Assembly (NCBI GenBank): GCA_023313575.1
Contig: JAJTTP010000018.1
Span: 124,001-188,000, forward strand
Reading direction: 5' to 3'
Source of the DNA: Eutypella sp. D-1
Lineage: Eukaryota > Ascomycota > Sordariomycetes > Xylariales > Diatrypaceae
Length of the DNA: 64,000 bases
Part shown: positions 1 to 12,358 of the stretch, in pieces
How positions within the stretch are numbered: the first letter of the stretch is position 1
How the letters are laid out: every line of letters begins with the position of its first letter
The notes under the pieces: model-generated
Databases searched by the model: none
Seen by the model: the letters and a program-made list of their open reading frames with translations, nothing else
What the model was told of the DNA's origin: nothing
Translations under genes and position numbers: made by a program

Positions 1-1727
1 ATAGGATAATAGGTAGATAGATATGGAAACAGTCCTTGGTATAATCAATGCAAGATACAAGGCTCACAAAAGGGGCGTAATGCAGATTGCCCTCAAGCCC
101 CCGCCCCAAATTGCCGGTTAGCTCAGGGCTATAACCAGCCCCTTCTATAATTTTGTAATTACTCGGAGAGTCTCTTGAAGGGGGCGTAAAAGCTTTTGCA
201 CTATCTTATTACTGCCTGTGCTTCTCTTGATAAGTAAGTATACAGCGTCCTGCGCGTACTACATATCCTTATTTCTAGTGCCGTTATGCTGACGACCTCA
301 ATTTAATATAATATTGACACTTGGTTTTGCTCCTGCTTGTCCTTGTCGCTGGTCGCACGATGCGCCTGCATGATTCAGCGAGCTGACGAGGCTACCTCGC
401 TGCATAGAAGAATAGGGTTGGCCCTCCTAGGCAATTTACGATAAGCGCTTGTATTACGTACCATATAGTTGGTGCTGGGTATATCGGTCAATGAATAGAA
501 ATCGCAAAGCTCATAGCTCGGGACCGGTGTGTCCTCTTTCTGCGACGCTTTCAAAGTCTCGAAGTTCAAAACTATTTGCTGGATAATTTGAATCCTCTTG
601 TTCAACTACACTAATAGCCCAAAGCAGTATTAATGGACTCCAGTCCTGACAGTTCAAGCCCCCTATCTCGTTGGAAGGGCTGCTAGAGCATGAGTTGGAC
701 TTTCGACCATTTCTAGGAGTTTTCATATTGGGGACAAACCCGATATAGACCAATGCTAGGTAGAGTATACCAACTGTTATGGATTAAAGATACATCAGTG
801 TTGTCTTGGTTGCGAAGCTACTCTAGTAAATAGCTCAAATACATGTCAATCACAGTTTCAAAGATAAAACTTACCATTTCTCGGAACTTTCTACGGCGAA
901 CCAAAGGTTAGAACCAGACACGGTTGCCGTCGGGAGCCTAGGTATTATCGTGACGATCGTCTTTGTTCTATAGTTTTGCTACCTACCCTACTCAGTGTGG
1001 GCAGCAATTAACCCACTACTAGCTCTACGTCTCATGCATCAAGGTTGCCACATGTTGTTCGTAATTGAAACGCCCTTGTCTCAGCGAGAAACAGCACAGG
1101 ACGTTTCCCTATGCACCCTCTCTTGAGTCATCTAATGCGACAGTCAACCATGCGCAGGGCACTGGGACGAAATCGATATGTTTGCACATTAAGCTGAAGT
1201 CATACACCTCACCCAACCTAGCCTCCAATCCTCCTCGTAAGGGCGATAACCAAGGAGGGTACTCCTGACGGTGGCAAAAACTCCTTTCCAAATCTTGCAA
1301 GGGAGTTGGCTTCAGCGGGGCGTGGTGAAAGATGCCCCCAAGATTAGCATAGCTGGTTCGCCCATGATGAATCTGTGGGAAACCTCAGCATCGGCTTTTT
1401 TAGGGTCTCGTTCGAATCCTTCTCTATGCATATAACGGGCACGTAACACTATGGTAAACGAAGATGATGGAAGTGAATCTGTATTCACTGGTATCACCAG
1501 GCTGACTCTGTGGGCGATGGTGGATAGTATGACCAAGCACAAGTCAGAGTTCGGTGAATCCAGCAACAGTGGTGATGATGAAAAGAGAAGAAACTAGGTA
1601 CAGATCCATCCGTTCCGAAGGATATAGCGTATAGGGCCAATAAGTGGGTGGGCCCTGACTTCCACCGTTCCGACCTGACTTTGTCCAGGGGGAGCTTCAC
1701 CGATGTTGGTAGGCGTCCAGGCCAGCA
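1..1727. other. Intergenic, possible coding debris
   Basis: No convincing intact gene is seen. Two short overlapping minus-strand open frames at 375-605 and 511-753 could be pieces of one decayed or frameshifted gene, because their open stretches abut in different frames. I recognise no domain in either, and the stretch is otherwise full of stops. Confidence 0.4.
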
Positions 1728-2189
1728 TTATTTGTGCAGCAACTCCACTGGGAAATCCTCATAGGCTTCGCAATGAACGTCGTCAATACCTAAAGCCTGA
1801 ATCTCCGAGCGGCAGCGTTGAACAAGGCTCATACCCTCGTCCCAGCTAAGCTGGTCAGGCGCGACCACCAAGATAGCCTTAACCGCCAACTCATTGTCTG
1901 CAAGCGGCGCGTCGCCGATGCGAACGAATTCGATCTCCTCAGAAAGCACCTCGAGTTCTTCTAGGATGGCCTCGAAGCGACACTCAAGAAAGTCGAGGTG
2001 TTTCACAATAGGGTGGTCGCCTAAGTTGCAGCAGAGGCGTTTGCCTACAGTCTTAAGTCCATCTTGTGCCGGCTTCCAGTCGGCATGGTTATGGACGCAA
2101 GGATCAGTGGTACCAAAAAGCCTGCCGCAGGTGTCAAGGCCAGTGTAGTAAGTCTCTCGGAACTCGTCGCTAGGAGTCGAGGATGTCAT
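1728..2189 (-). CDS. Small orphan protein, 153 aa
   Basis: This is an intronless open frame of 153 codons starting at the ATG at 2189. The predicted protein is acidic and soluble, with no signal peptide or membrane segment. It has several cysteines in its first half and an acidic helical middle (ILEELEVLSEEIEF). The C-terminal half (DQLSWDEGMSLVQRCRSEI, then GIDDVHCEAYEDFP) has the look of a conserved fungal hypothetical family, but I cannot name that family or a function. The frame ends soon after the GIDDVHCE motif, so the gene could be C-terminally truncated. It is isolated: more than 800 bases separate it from the cellobiose dehydrogenase downstream. The call rests on length and composition, so confidence is moderate to low. 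Confidence 0.4.
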   Translation of the reverse strand: MTSSTPSDEFRETYYTGLDTCGRLFGTTDPCVHNHADWKPAQDGLKTVGKRLCCNLGDHPIVKHLDFLECRFEAILEELEVLSEEIEFVRIGDAPLADNELAVKAILVVAPDQLSWDEGMSLVQRCRSEIQALGIDDVHCEAYEDFPVELLHK

Positions 2190-3048
2190 AGTCGAAGGGG
2201 GCAGAGTAGTAGTGTGTTTGTTGATTCTGGCTCTGGGGCTGTGTGTTCTTGATAAGATTTTGCAGGTATATGCGGCGCCGACTGGAGAGGCGATGCTGGG
2301 TAGAACGGTATTGAAGGCGACGAAGGTAAAATAGCGAATTCCCTATTATTATTGTGAATTCTCGAGATAGGGAGAAAAGGATCGAAAGGATCAGAATTAT
2401 GGTACGAAAGGACGTATAAGTAATAAATGGAAATAGGATCCCAAAGGTACTTAGGTACACGGGTTCAACGGGATTTATCCCATCAATACGCAGATTCCAG
2501 TAGAATGGGATAGAATGGACTGAATCCCTATTGTGGTCATCCCATTCCAGGTAGCTCTGGTGCCTGTCGTTAGTTACATAACCCATCACTCTGTCATTCA
2601 ATTACATGACTCTTCTATTCACTCCAAAGTAATCTTATCCAACCTGTTAAAATTATGGCACAGTCCCAGTACAATGGGAAGTAGTGAGCTTTTACGGCGA
2701 TTATAGTGCTTGCTGGTTTCAGGACATTTGTATGCATGATGTAATGTGCAAACAAACTCGACGGTACACCTCTGGAACATCAAAGGAGACCAAATGGTGC
2801 ATACGAATTAGGCGTCCGGACCGAATCACAACGATAATACCGGCTTACATCTGGTTCTTATCGAATCGAGGCAAGTCCTCGTTACTTATATATGCTGATT
2901 GGGCTTTATCCAACTATATACACCACGAACAACCCAGCCCATCAAGTATACTGAGCTGCAAATAGGTTCGTTTGCTCTTTCGTCTGACCCCGACCTGGAG
3001 CCTGCAGCCACACTACGCAGCTCTCAGACATGCGACTGAGTTCTTGCT
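2190..3048. other. Intergenic
   Basis: This stretch lies between the orphan ORF and the 3' end of cellobiose dehydrogenase. No gene, RNA or repeat is seen. Confidence 0.5.
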
Positions 3049-6000
3049 CTATACCAGGCCAAACCAGCCCTGGCGCTTCCTCCTAGTCGCTTCCTTCGCT
3101 GAAGCTGCAGCGGCACTGTCCAGGCTCAGGATCCTCTCAGCAGCGTACTCGGCGGCGGCGACGATCATAGCGGACGGGTTGCCGGTCACCATTCCAGGGA
3201 AGATGGAGCCGTCGATGACGAAGAGGTTGTCGGTGCCGTAGACCCGCGTGTCGAGGTCCACGACTGCCGTGCCTCCCTCGAGGCCACTGTCCGTGCCCAA
3301 CTTGGCGGTACCTGTAAGAAAGGGCGTATTAGCATATGATAGGAGGCAGCTAGCTGCGCAGATATGCTGCTTGAGTGACCATAGAGGAAGACTCACCCAT
3401 CCAGTGGTTAGCCCTGCGCGTGGACGGGCTGACAATGTACTGCTTAACGTAGTCGGCGGTAGTCTGGTTGTCAGCGGGGACGGCGAAGGTGAGGTTCGCG
3501 TAACCCTTAAGGGCGTGGCGGATGTTCTCGATACTCTGTACCACCGCCGCGACGTCGTTCTCGTCCCGCAGGTACGGGTGCTCGGCAACGTGCGTCTTCA
3601 TGTTGCTGTCGATCGACATGCGGCCGCGCGATGTCACACCCCGACCGAGGTACTGGCTCATGATCATGGTGTCTGGGCAAATAGGCCTGTGTTAGACTAG
3701 CTCATATGCGCGGAATGGAGCGGGAGAGGTCAGCTGAAGTCCCCTCATCTGTGCTTACCATTGGTTCCCGTCGTCTCACCACCCTCGACACGGGCGGTGT
3801 ACTGTAGTTGACGGGTGACGCCATCGGCGCCCGTGATTTCGTCCCAGAACTAGATAGACCCGTGTCAGAATACTCGGTTGATGTCTTATATATCTTTGAA
3901 ACGTGAAGGTCAAACTTACAACGGGGCCGATGTTCGGCGCGGCCTGCGCAAGGATACCAGCGCGAAGATCTATTAGGTATTAGTGAATATTTCATACTTG
4001 TCGAGTCTTGGATACTAACCTAGGTACTTGTTCTTGTCCTCGGCATTAGGCGTGTCCCATGCCTCGTAGAAGTCGTAGAAGACGATGTCGGGGTGGGTAA
4101 TATAGGTATCGGTCTGGAGGCCTGGTATTAGCGAAGACGGTTGACTTGGGGGAGGCTTGGAGACTTACGTTGGTATGGTCGACCAGGTTGTGGCCGACGG
4201 GAAGGTCAATCCACTCTGAAGAGTCGATGAAGTTCTTGCCATCCGACTTGGAGTTGGCGACAACCTCTAGTTGGTCGGCAGGGCCGATACCACCTTGGTA
4301 AAACGTCAGCTACACGTTCCACTTGAATGCAGAAATTCTCGGATACTCACTTCTCAGCAGAAGTTTCGCGGAACCGAAAGTTCCCGCGGAGAAGATCGCC
4401 CGACCGGTGTCAGGCGTCAAGGGGATGGCGCCGAGGCTTCCGTCCTCCGCGAGACAGTCCAGCTCGAGGGCTGTGACATGGCCGCCGTCCCTGATCGCTC
4501 GCCGGACGCTCAGTCCCGTCAGGAGTTTGAAGTTGTCCCTATCCGACGCAGAAACCAGGTAGGTCGCCAGGGGACCGCCTCTCTCGCCATCGGCAAACAT
4601 GTACGTAGTGGATCCGAAGGTGTGATTCTTCTTGTTCGGTGCGGAGTTGGGCGCACTGACCTCCTCAAAGCCGCCTGATTTCAGAGCGCCGGAGAGGACG
4701 TCGACACCTTGGTGCATGTACAACTGACCGTCCATCGAGGGGCGAGTCGTGCCCGGGATTCTAGAGAACACCCGATCGGTGGCACCTTTGAGGTCGGAGT
4801 CGTGCCATCCTTCGGGGAAGTTCTCGTCCCAATCTAACGGGTTTGCCTACGGGTTTTTAGCGCATGCCACGGCTACAAAGAAGGAAAGCGAAATAATCTC
4901 ACCTTCCACCAGAGTCCGGCGTTGACGGCAGTACCTCCACCCAACACGCACCCAGCCATCTGGTCAGTATCCGAACAGGCAATCCCGTCAGAATCGACCC
5001 AGATCTGGTTGCACAGGCCCGGCACATCGAAGCGCGTCAAGTCAGTCCCCTCCAGCCACTCTGGTCCTAATTTGCCTCCCCATCTCCCGGTTGAAGGGGG
5101 TCCCTTTTCAATCAATAGCACGCTATGGCCAGCCTCGCTCAACTTGTCAGCCGCGGGGATACCGCCAGCACCGGCACCCACGACGACATAGTCATACGGT
5201 GTCTGGGTTACCTCAGGGGGGCAGGTTGCGGTGACCGTGGGGCCGGCCGTCGTCGTTGTAGTGGCGGTAGGTGGGGGCGTACCACAGGCTCCGGTGACGG
5301 TAGCCGTGGCAAGCTCAGCCCACTCAGAGTATGAGGCATTCGGGACTTCGTCGAGAGAGGCACCAAACTGACCAAAACCGTAGTCGTGCTGCTGGATCTG
5401 AATATCATTGGGGCAGGAAGGGTTACCGGGCGCGGCCTTTGCCGCGGCTCTTCCGGTAATGAGCAGACCTTCGGTAGTTGACACACTTCCGGTCGAGCCG
5501 TCTTGATCCCACGAGAAGCAGTTTTCACATCGGTAGAGCAGCTCGAAGGAGTCTTCGGACAGCGTGGAGGAAATCTGCGTCAGCTTGGCATCACCGGTGT
5601 ACACCTCAGGCGCGGCGTATCCAGGCGCGAAGCGGAACGAGGTCAGGATCTGGTCCTCGTACGGCCATGCCATGAGGAGCAGAGCCTGCGTCATCTGTCC
5701 GGACTGCCCGTGGGAGAGACCGCACCAGCCATCCGTATCGGGGTTTTTGGAGCATCGCTGGAAGGTATTTGTTAGAATCATATATCTATAGCCCAAAAAA
5801 GGAGAGGGGCCAATGTACAAGTAGACCGATATATTCCGTGGCATCATTCTCCAAGGCGTCCTCGGGGAGGACAATGCCAAAGGTGAAGGCAGCGGTGTTG
5901 GCATTTCCCGCAATGCTCCATGTCTGGAAGGTGATACCCGTATCGGGATCAGTATACTCTCCTGCTGGCGTCTGGGCGGCACATGTCCGGAAATCTATGA

Positions 6001-6091
6001 TGAATTAGCTAGAATTCCGCCACATAGGGCAATCGTACTTACATCCGGCAACTGCCAGAGAGGCAGCCGCGACACGGGTGATGCTGAACAT
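3049..6091 (-). CDS. Cellobiose dehydrogenase (cytochrome + GMC flavin domains)
   Basis: This secreted flavocytochrome oxidises cellobiose and cello-oligosaccharides to lactones, and passes electrons from FAD through heme b to LPMOs or other acceptors outside the cell. I read ten exons: 6091-6043, 5994-5819, 5757-4903, 4846-4351, 4293-4169, 4113-4020, 3969-3920, 3849-3759, 3672-3397 and 3311-3049. They join without a stop to 824 aa. The order is a signal peptide (MFSITRVAAASLAVAG..., cut near AAQ), then the cytochrome domain to about residue 225. Probable heme ligands are Met97 (GQMTQALLL) and His199 (QQHDYGF). A Thr/Pro linker leads to a Rossmann FAD motif at about 269 (VVGAGAGG). Catalytic His735 (NHWMG) and Asn782 (TGNPSAM) of the GMC family are present. 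The protein ends shortly after the flavin domain with no CBM1, as in CBM-less ascomycete CDHs. It is divergent to the AA9 gene at 9945. Confidence 0.95.
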
Positions 6092-9000
6092 CTTGTAAAT
6101 GAACGACAGAAGTCCCAAGCCTTGGAGGGGGAGGAGAAGGGTAACGAATCGAAACCCGGGGGAGACGAGTTAATATACGAATACGCCTCATGACACCTTA
6201 AGGATGCCGAGACTCCCGTTGGGAGGCTTGATTCCGGTAAGCATACGCCGTGAAGGACACGAAAGCAGGCAAGCTGCAGCTAGATTTTAGAGCAAGGGGG
6301 TGATGCTTATTGCGCCGCTTTAGGCAGGGGCTGAACCAAAGAGACAAGGCCGGAGAAAGTCCTTAATCAATGGGGCCGCACGGAGTTAGCCACTCGGCTA
6401 TGAGCCATACTACGTAGAATTGTGTATATTGCTCAAGGTGCGGAGGGGGTGGAAGAGAGACCCGACTGGGCCAGATATGCGACAGACGCCCATGGCAACA
6501 ACCCGGTAAGCGGCTTCTTAATCCAGCGGCTAACTTGTAGGAGAAATGGATTTTAACGGAGGCATTTCAGATTCTGATATTCAAGCGAGGGATGCTCAGC
6601 GGCGGCTAATGATACTAATAAACGCGTGAGAGGGAAACCGTACCATATTGACGGATCACCGAGTGTTGAGAACCTAACCCATGACCCTATGTTCACTATA
6701 AGGCCGTTTTACTAGTCGCTTGTGTACGAACGCGAGAAACATGGGAGGGTTCCCATGACTATTCCCTATTAGTAGCAGTCTTACGCGATGTGTAGCTGAT
6801 AGAAGACTACCAAGTAAAAGTAACTCCGCAAGATCCATAATTGGATCCCAGTCCAGTTAGCCAGGAACTGAAAGGGGTCTCGATTCTCCTAGGAGCCTGT
6901 CATGAACATGCGCAACTCGATCTGTCCAATCGGAGATGGGGTAATGACCAGGCATAACAGAAATGGGTCCGTCTGAGTGGAATGACACCGAGCTTGTCTT
7001 CCGAAGATCACTACCCGTTCGCCTACCCTTTCGCAGATTGTAATCACGATGAAACGCCGTTACTGATGTGTAAAAAGTTCCGAAGTGCACGATACATGTG
7101 TTTTCAACATAGGCACCAGTTTTTTAGTATACATACCTCAGAATAAACAGCGATACACATGGCAATATGAGAGATGATTCCACCACGGCCAAACTTCTTG
7201 TTCCTGCCGGTTCACCAGTCTAATGCACCTGCGCGTCTGGGCAAACGGGATTCCTTCCATTACGAATCAACAAGACGCTCACTGCCCAGCCCTTCCCTCC
7301 GCTGTACAGGTGTAGTTAGCTGGATCTCAGGTAGCACGCAATGTAGCAGCGTACATGCATGGTCCGCACGTGCATGCGTGTGTACTCCAGGCCCCAAAGG
7401 TCTTCAGGCCCGGTTATCCCCGACTCCAACGTTTCCTCCCACTGCCCGGTGATTCCACTCTTCCCCGCACAACGCACCCCGGCTGTAGTTCTTATATGAG
7501 ACGGCGGTGGCGTGGCTTTGAGGCTGCCACCAAGACTATACATAAAGCAACGCATAAACGGCTGACCAACTGCTTCCCTCTTCTGCCAAGCAATTACTCA
7601 GGCATCCAGCTCGTGTGTATTCACCAAGATCTGACCCGCTGTGATTCGCCGGGCCGTCCAGATCCCACTAACACGGATGTGACCAGGGCCTGTTACAGGA
7701 GCCAAGACAAGGACATAAATTGAGTTCTGGCTTGGATAAAAAGCGAGTCTAGATGGATGAACCCTAGCCATGTTCCTAACTAGCATGCGTTCTTTTTTCA
7801 TCTTCTGATAACTGGCCCCCGCGTCTCCCCAGTTTGTCTACGTCCCAGGCTGTATGCGGCCCGCGGCGTGCGTGCGGCGCAGAATACCAAGAGCGCTCGT
7901 GGGGGAGGCCTTGCTTCCGTGGTAATGGGTCCCTGTAGATCCTACCGTTCTTTCGTCCCGATTATCCTCTACATGGCTCACTAAGTGGCACGTCCGACCA
8001 ATCGTCCCGATCTCTTTAGGGGACCCGCTACGCGAGGCCCGCTGTATTCGCGACGGATACAAGGCCCGAACCCTTCGTCCCATTGCGGGGACTTTACCCA
8101 AGAACAGCAGCTCGTTTGATAGCGCGATCTACGACTTGTTTTGATTCTTTTTTAGTTCTTGAATCTCGTTACTTCGGCTGCACATATGCCATTAATTTCT
8201 CCGAAGGCTGACTACGTGAAAACAAGACTCCTTCTTGAGGGGTGTCTTCGCACACTCGTGCCATAACTTGCTCACGGGTGTTCGAACTAGGCAGGTGATA
8301 GCTCGGAGGGCCTCGCCCCGAATCGCAATATACCCTTCTAGAACAAGTGAGCAACTTACACATACCCGCACAGTTCGTTTCGCAAAACAAAATGCGCTGC
8401 GCACACATCCCAGAGGAAATAATATAGTCCTAAAACCCGTTAAAGGTCACAACGTGGCGGTAGACAGCATTACCGGAAACATGAAAGTATATACGTGTGT
8501 AAAGGGTCCATGGTTCTCCAAGAAAATTATACCTTCATGAGGCTAAACTCCAGGTCTACGGGGGATCCAAAAGAAGAAGTCGATGGGAAATCGCCACGGA
8601 AAATTGCGAAAGCAGTCAACAATTCGCAAGCCACACATACACCCTCATCCGCAACTTTCAATGATCTAGTTAGAAAACTCGCCCATGAATCGAGATAGCT
8701 CGACTAGTGCCTGGGCAGCTGAGAAGTGATGCGGTGCATTCTGTATATCTTCTGGTCTGGGCCTAAGCAGCCGCAGACGAAAAGGCTCAGAATGGGCCTG
8801 TAGTATTTACGAGGATTCACATGATGATAGACGTATAAGGCCCATAAGCAACCTCTTATGTCGACATGGAAGGCATGCCGTGTCAGATGATACCAGAAGC
8901 GGATTTAATGGATCGTATATCGAAGTCGAAGTGTAGTTGTTATCTGTCCTTCTTTTCTTTTCTTTATTTTTCTTTGTCCCATTCTCAAAGTGCCAATAAC

Positions 9001-9944
9001 AGCATGCGATAACATTCCCACCGTGATGATAATAGACCCCATGACAGCTTGAAAGATAACGTACCATTTAGACCAAGCCCTGCCGTATGTGGATTATGCT
9101 CATGGACGAGTAGAATGGACTCTCGAATTAGTCATGCTGAACAAGCTTGGTCACTGTGCCGCGCCTCGCTCCTATCGAGATGGGGATACCGCGGCTGTTG
9201 AACAATATCGTGTGGTGGGAGAAACAAGCAACGGGCCACCGTCACCAAGGACAGCCCAAGTGACCTTATGAGACGTCTCGTCACATCGGGGGCCAATCTA
9301 TGTACCACGGTTGCACTTTGTGGGGCTCCGCATTCCGAAGACTCTCGAAGCAGAAGCTTTGGCCGAGCGGGATTGGTCCCCTAGAGGCGGCTCGCTTTGG
9401 CTCTTGGCCATATAAGTAAGTACCATCGTATATTGCTGGTGTGGCCTGCTTCTAGCCAATGAGACATCACATTTCCGATGATAAGCCTTGAGAAGTGGTG
9501 ATCTCTAATATATACTCCGTGGCTCTTATATGCGAGCCAGGCGCTTCTGGCCCCCTAAAACTGGACTCTTAGCTCTGGCATGTCTTTGCCGCGTGAGCAC
9601 GAGCTGCGGCACGACTGGGTGGTGCTCCCAGGCCCACCTGGCTGGCTGTTCTATATACGGAAACCGGATAGAAGGGGTGCGACGTCATTTATGGAAGAAT
9701 AGGGTAACTGCCGGGAGGGCCCTGTAAGCAGTCGCTCTGCCATTCTGGTAGAATAACTTAGGGAAAACGGCGGTTGCTGGCGAGTATTTATCTCGCGCGG
9801 GAGGGCCGTGGCCGAATTTGGATTCTGGCCTACCTACTCACAGCCCGTCTTCGCTGATCCTTTCCAACCCAAACTCGACGACTCTTCTCTTGAGCAAAGC
9901 TCTAACCTCCCGGCTGAATCATCACCAAAGTCGCGATCGTCACC
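6092..9944. other. Long intergenic region between CDH and AA9 genes
   Basis: This 3.85-kb gap holds the divergent promoters of the two secreted oxidoreductases. GGCTAA motifs cluster in the first 770 bases upstream of the CDH start (see the regulatory entry), and a CCAAT box lies near 9457 upstream of AA9. The open frames in 7.1-8.7 kb are short, overlap on both strands and have no recognisable domain, so I see no gene there. Confidence 0.5.
6386..6862. promoter_or_regulatory. Cluster of GGCTAA motifs upstream of CDH
   Basis: Four exact GGCTAA words (either strand) lie at 6386-6391, 6528-6533, 6604-6609 and 6857-6862, that is 295-770 bases upstream of the CDH ATG. GGCTAR is the known binding word of the fungal (hemi)cellulase activators XlnR/Xyr1. 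Binding here is inferred from sequence only, and six-base words occur by chance. Confidence 0.35.
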
Positions 9945-11159
<1,215 letters not shown>

Positions 11160-12358
11160 ATTAACCCGTAACACTCCCTATCTCCTCCCACCCGGACCTC
11201 CTTGACCGGTGATGGGATGTGGTGGGTGAAGATAACCTACAGTGGGTTGGGCAGATCGTATGAAGTAGGGTCTATAAGGAAACGGGAAGGGTGGGGATGG
11301 GGAGCTGAAGAGAAGGAGGAGCTTTACTTGCACCTGACCCGATCCAACCCACCACAGATGATAGTTAAGATACATATCAAGACAATCGTTCCCCATAGTC
11401 CTACATATATCGGCTGGCTAGCTACATCATTTCACGCTTGTATGAACTGAATTGTGTGTCTGCCTAATGTACGTTTATACAGATAGTCCCGTGTTGAAGT
11501 TTAGCGAAGAGTTGGATGATATCGTGTACACCGTGTATATTTCTAGCCCAGCTAACATCGTACATACATATGTGGATCTAAGAAAGCCATATAGCCCGAC
11601 GACGATACCTGCCTCTAACAATGCCGTAGTTATTGTATCCCTGCCCTTTCCTGGGATTCAATAGGCAGCGGACAGGATTCTAGGGATCAAACAAGAGACT
11701 CATTTCTACCCCTTTTGTGTGACGGAATGATAAAGGGGGTAGAGAAGAGACAGGCAACAGTGACGGCCATGATAAAGGGGTTAGATGAGAATAAGCAGCG
11801 AGCCTAATATACCACAAGCGTATTCGCTCTTATATTATTCCACACATGAAGCCCGAATGAAGGCTAAAAACGAGGAGGCGTAAGGAAAAGGCCGGACGAA
11901 GAGACGGGAAATAGTGATAGATGACACGACACAATTGGAAAGCCGAGATGAAAAGGGAGCAGTTGGCGGAGAAGTCCAAAAGAGAAAGAAACGGGGCGAA
12001 GAAAGAAAACAAGTAGATAAGACCGACTACATTTACATCGATCGAAAAATTTCGCGCGTAAATCGCGAGCGCGGGGCTATACATTACAGTTGATAGCAAT
12101 AGTGATTATACTGATACACAAACGGCAGCCACCATGATCTCAACGATGCCCCCACCCAACTTCTTTTGCATTTCCTTCCTTCGTAACTTCTTCCTTTAAT
12201 TCGTTTCCATGCAAGATTTTTTGGCTTATGTGGTAAAGTGGTAATAAGCACTAGTAACTTCGTTTCTCATCTTCTGCTCTTTTCTTTTTCTCCTTCTCTC
12301 TATTTCCTTAGATAGGATAAACGTTTGTTCGTTCGTCTATTCATTCCATCACATGCAT
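11160..12358. other. Intergenic, convergent 3' regions
   Basis: This stretch lies between the 3' ends of the AA9 gene (plus) and the C2-domain gene (minus). It is AT-rich with pyrimidine runs near 12280-12310. No gene is seen. Confidence 0.5.

Noticed and set aside
7174..8540. Several 80-120-codon frames in the CDH-AA9 gap
   Set aside because: They overlap on both strands, lack domains and consistent codon bias, and no splice combination gave a longer sensible protein.
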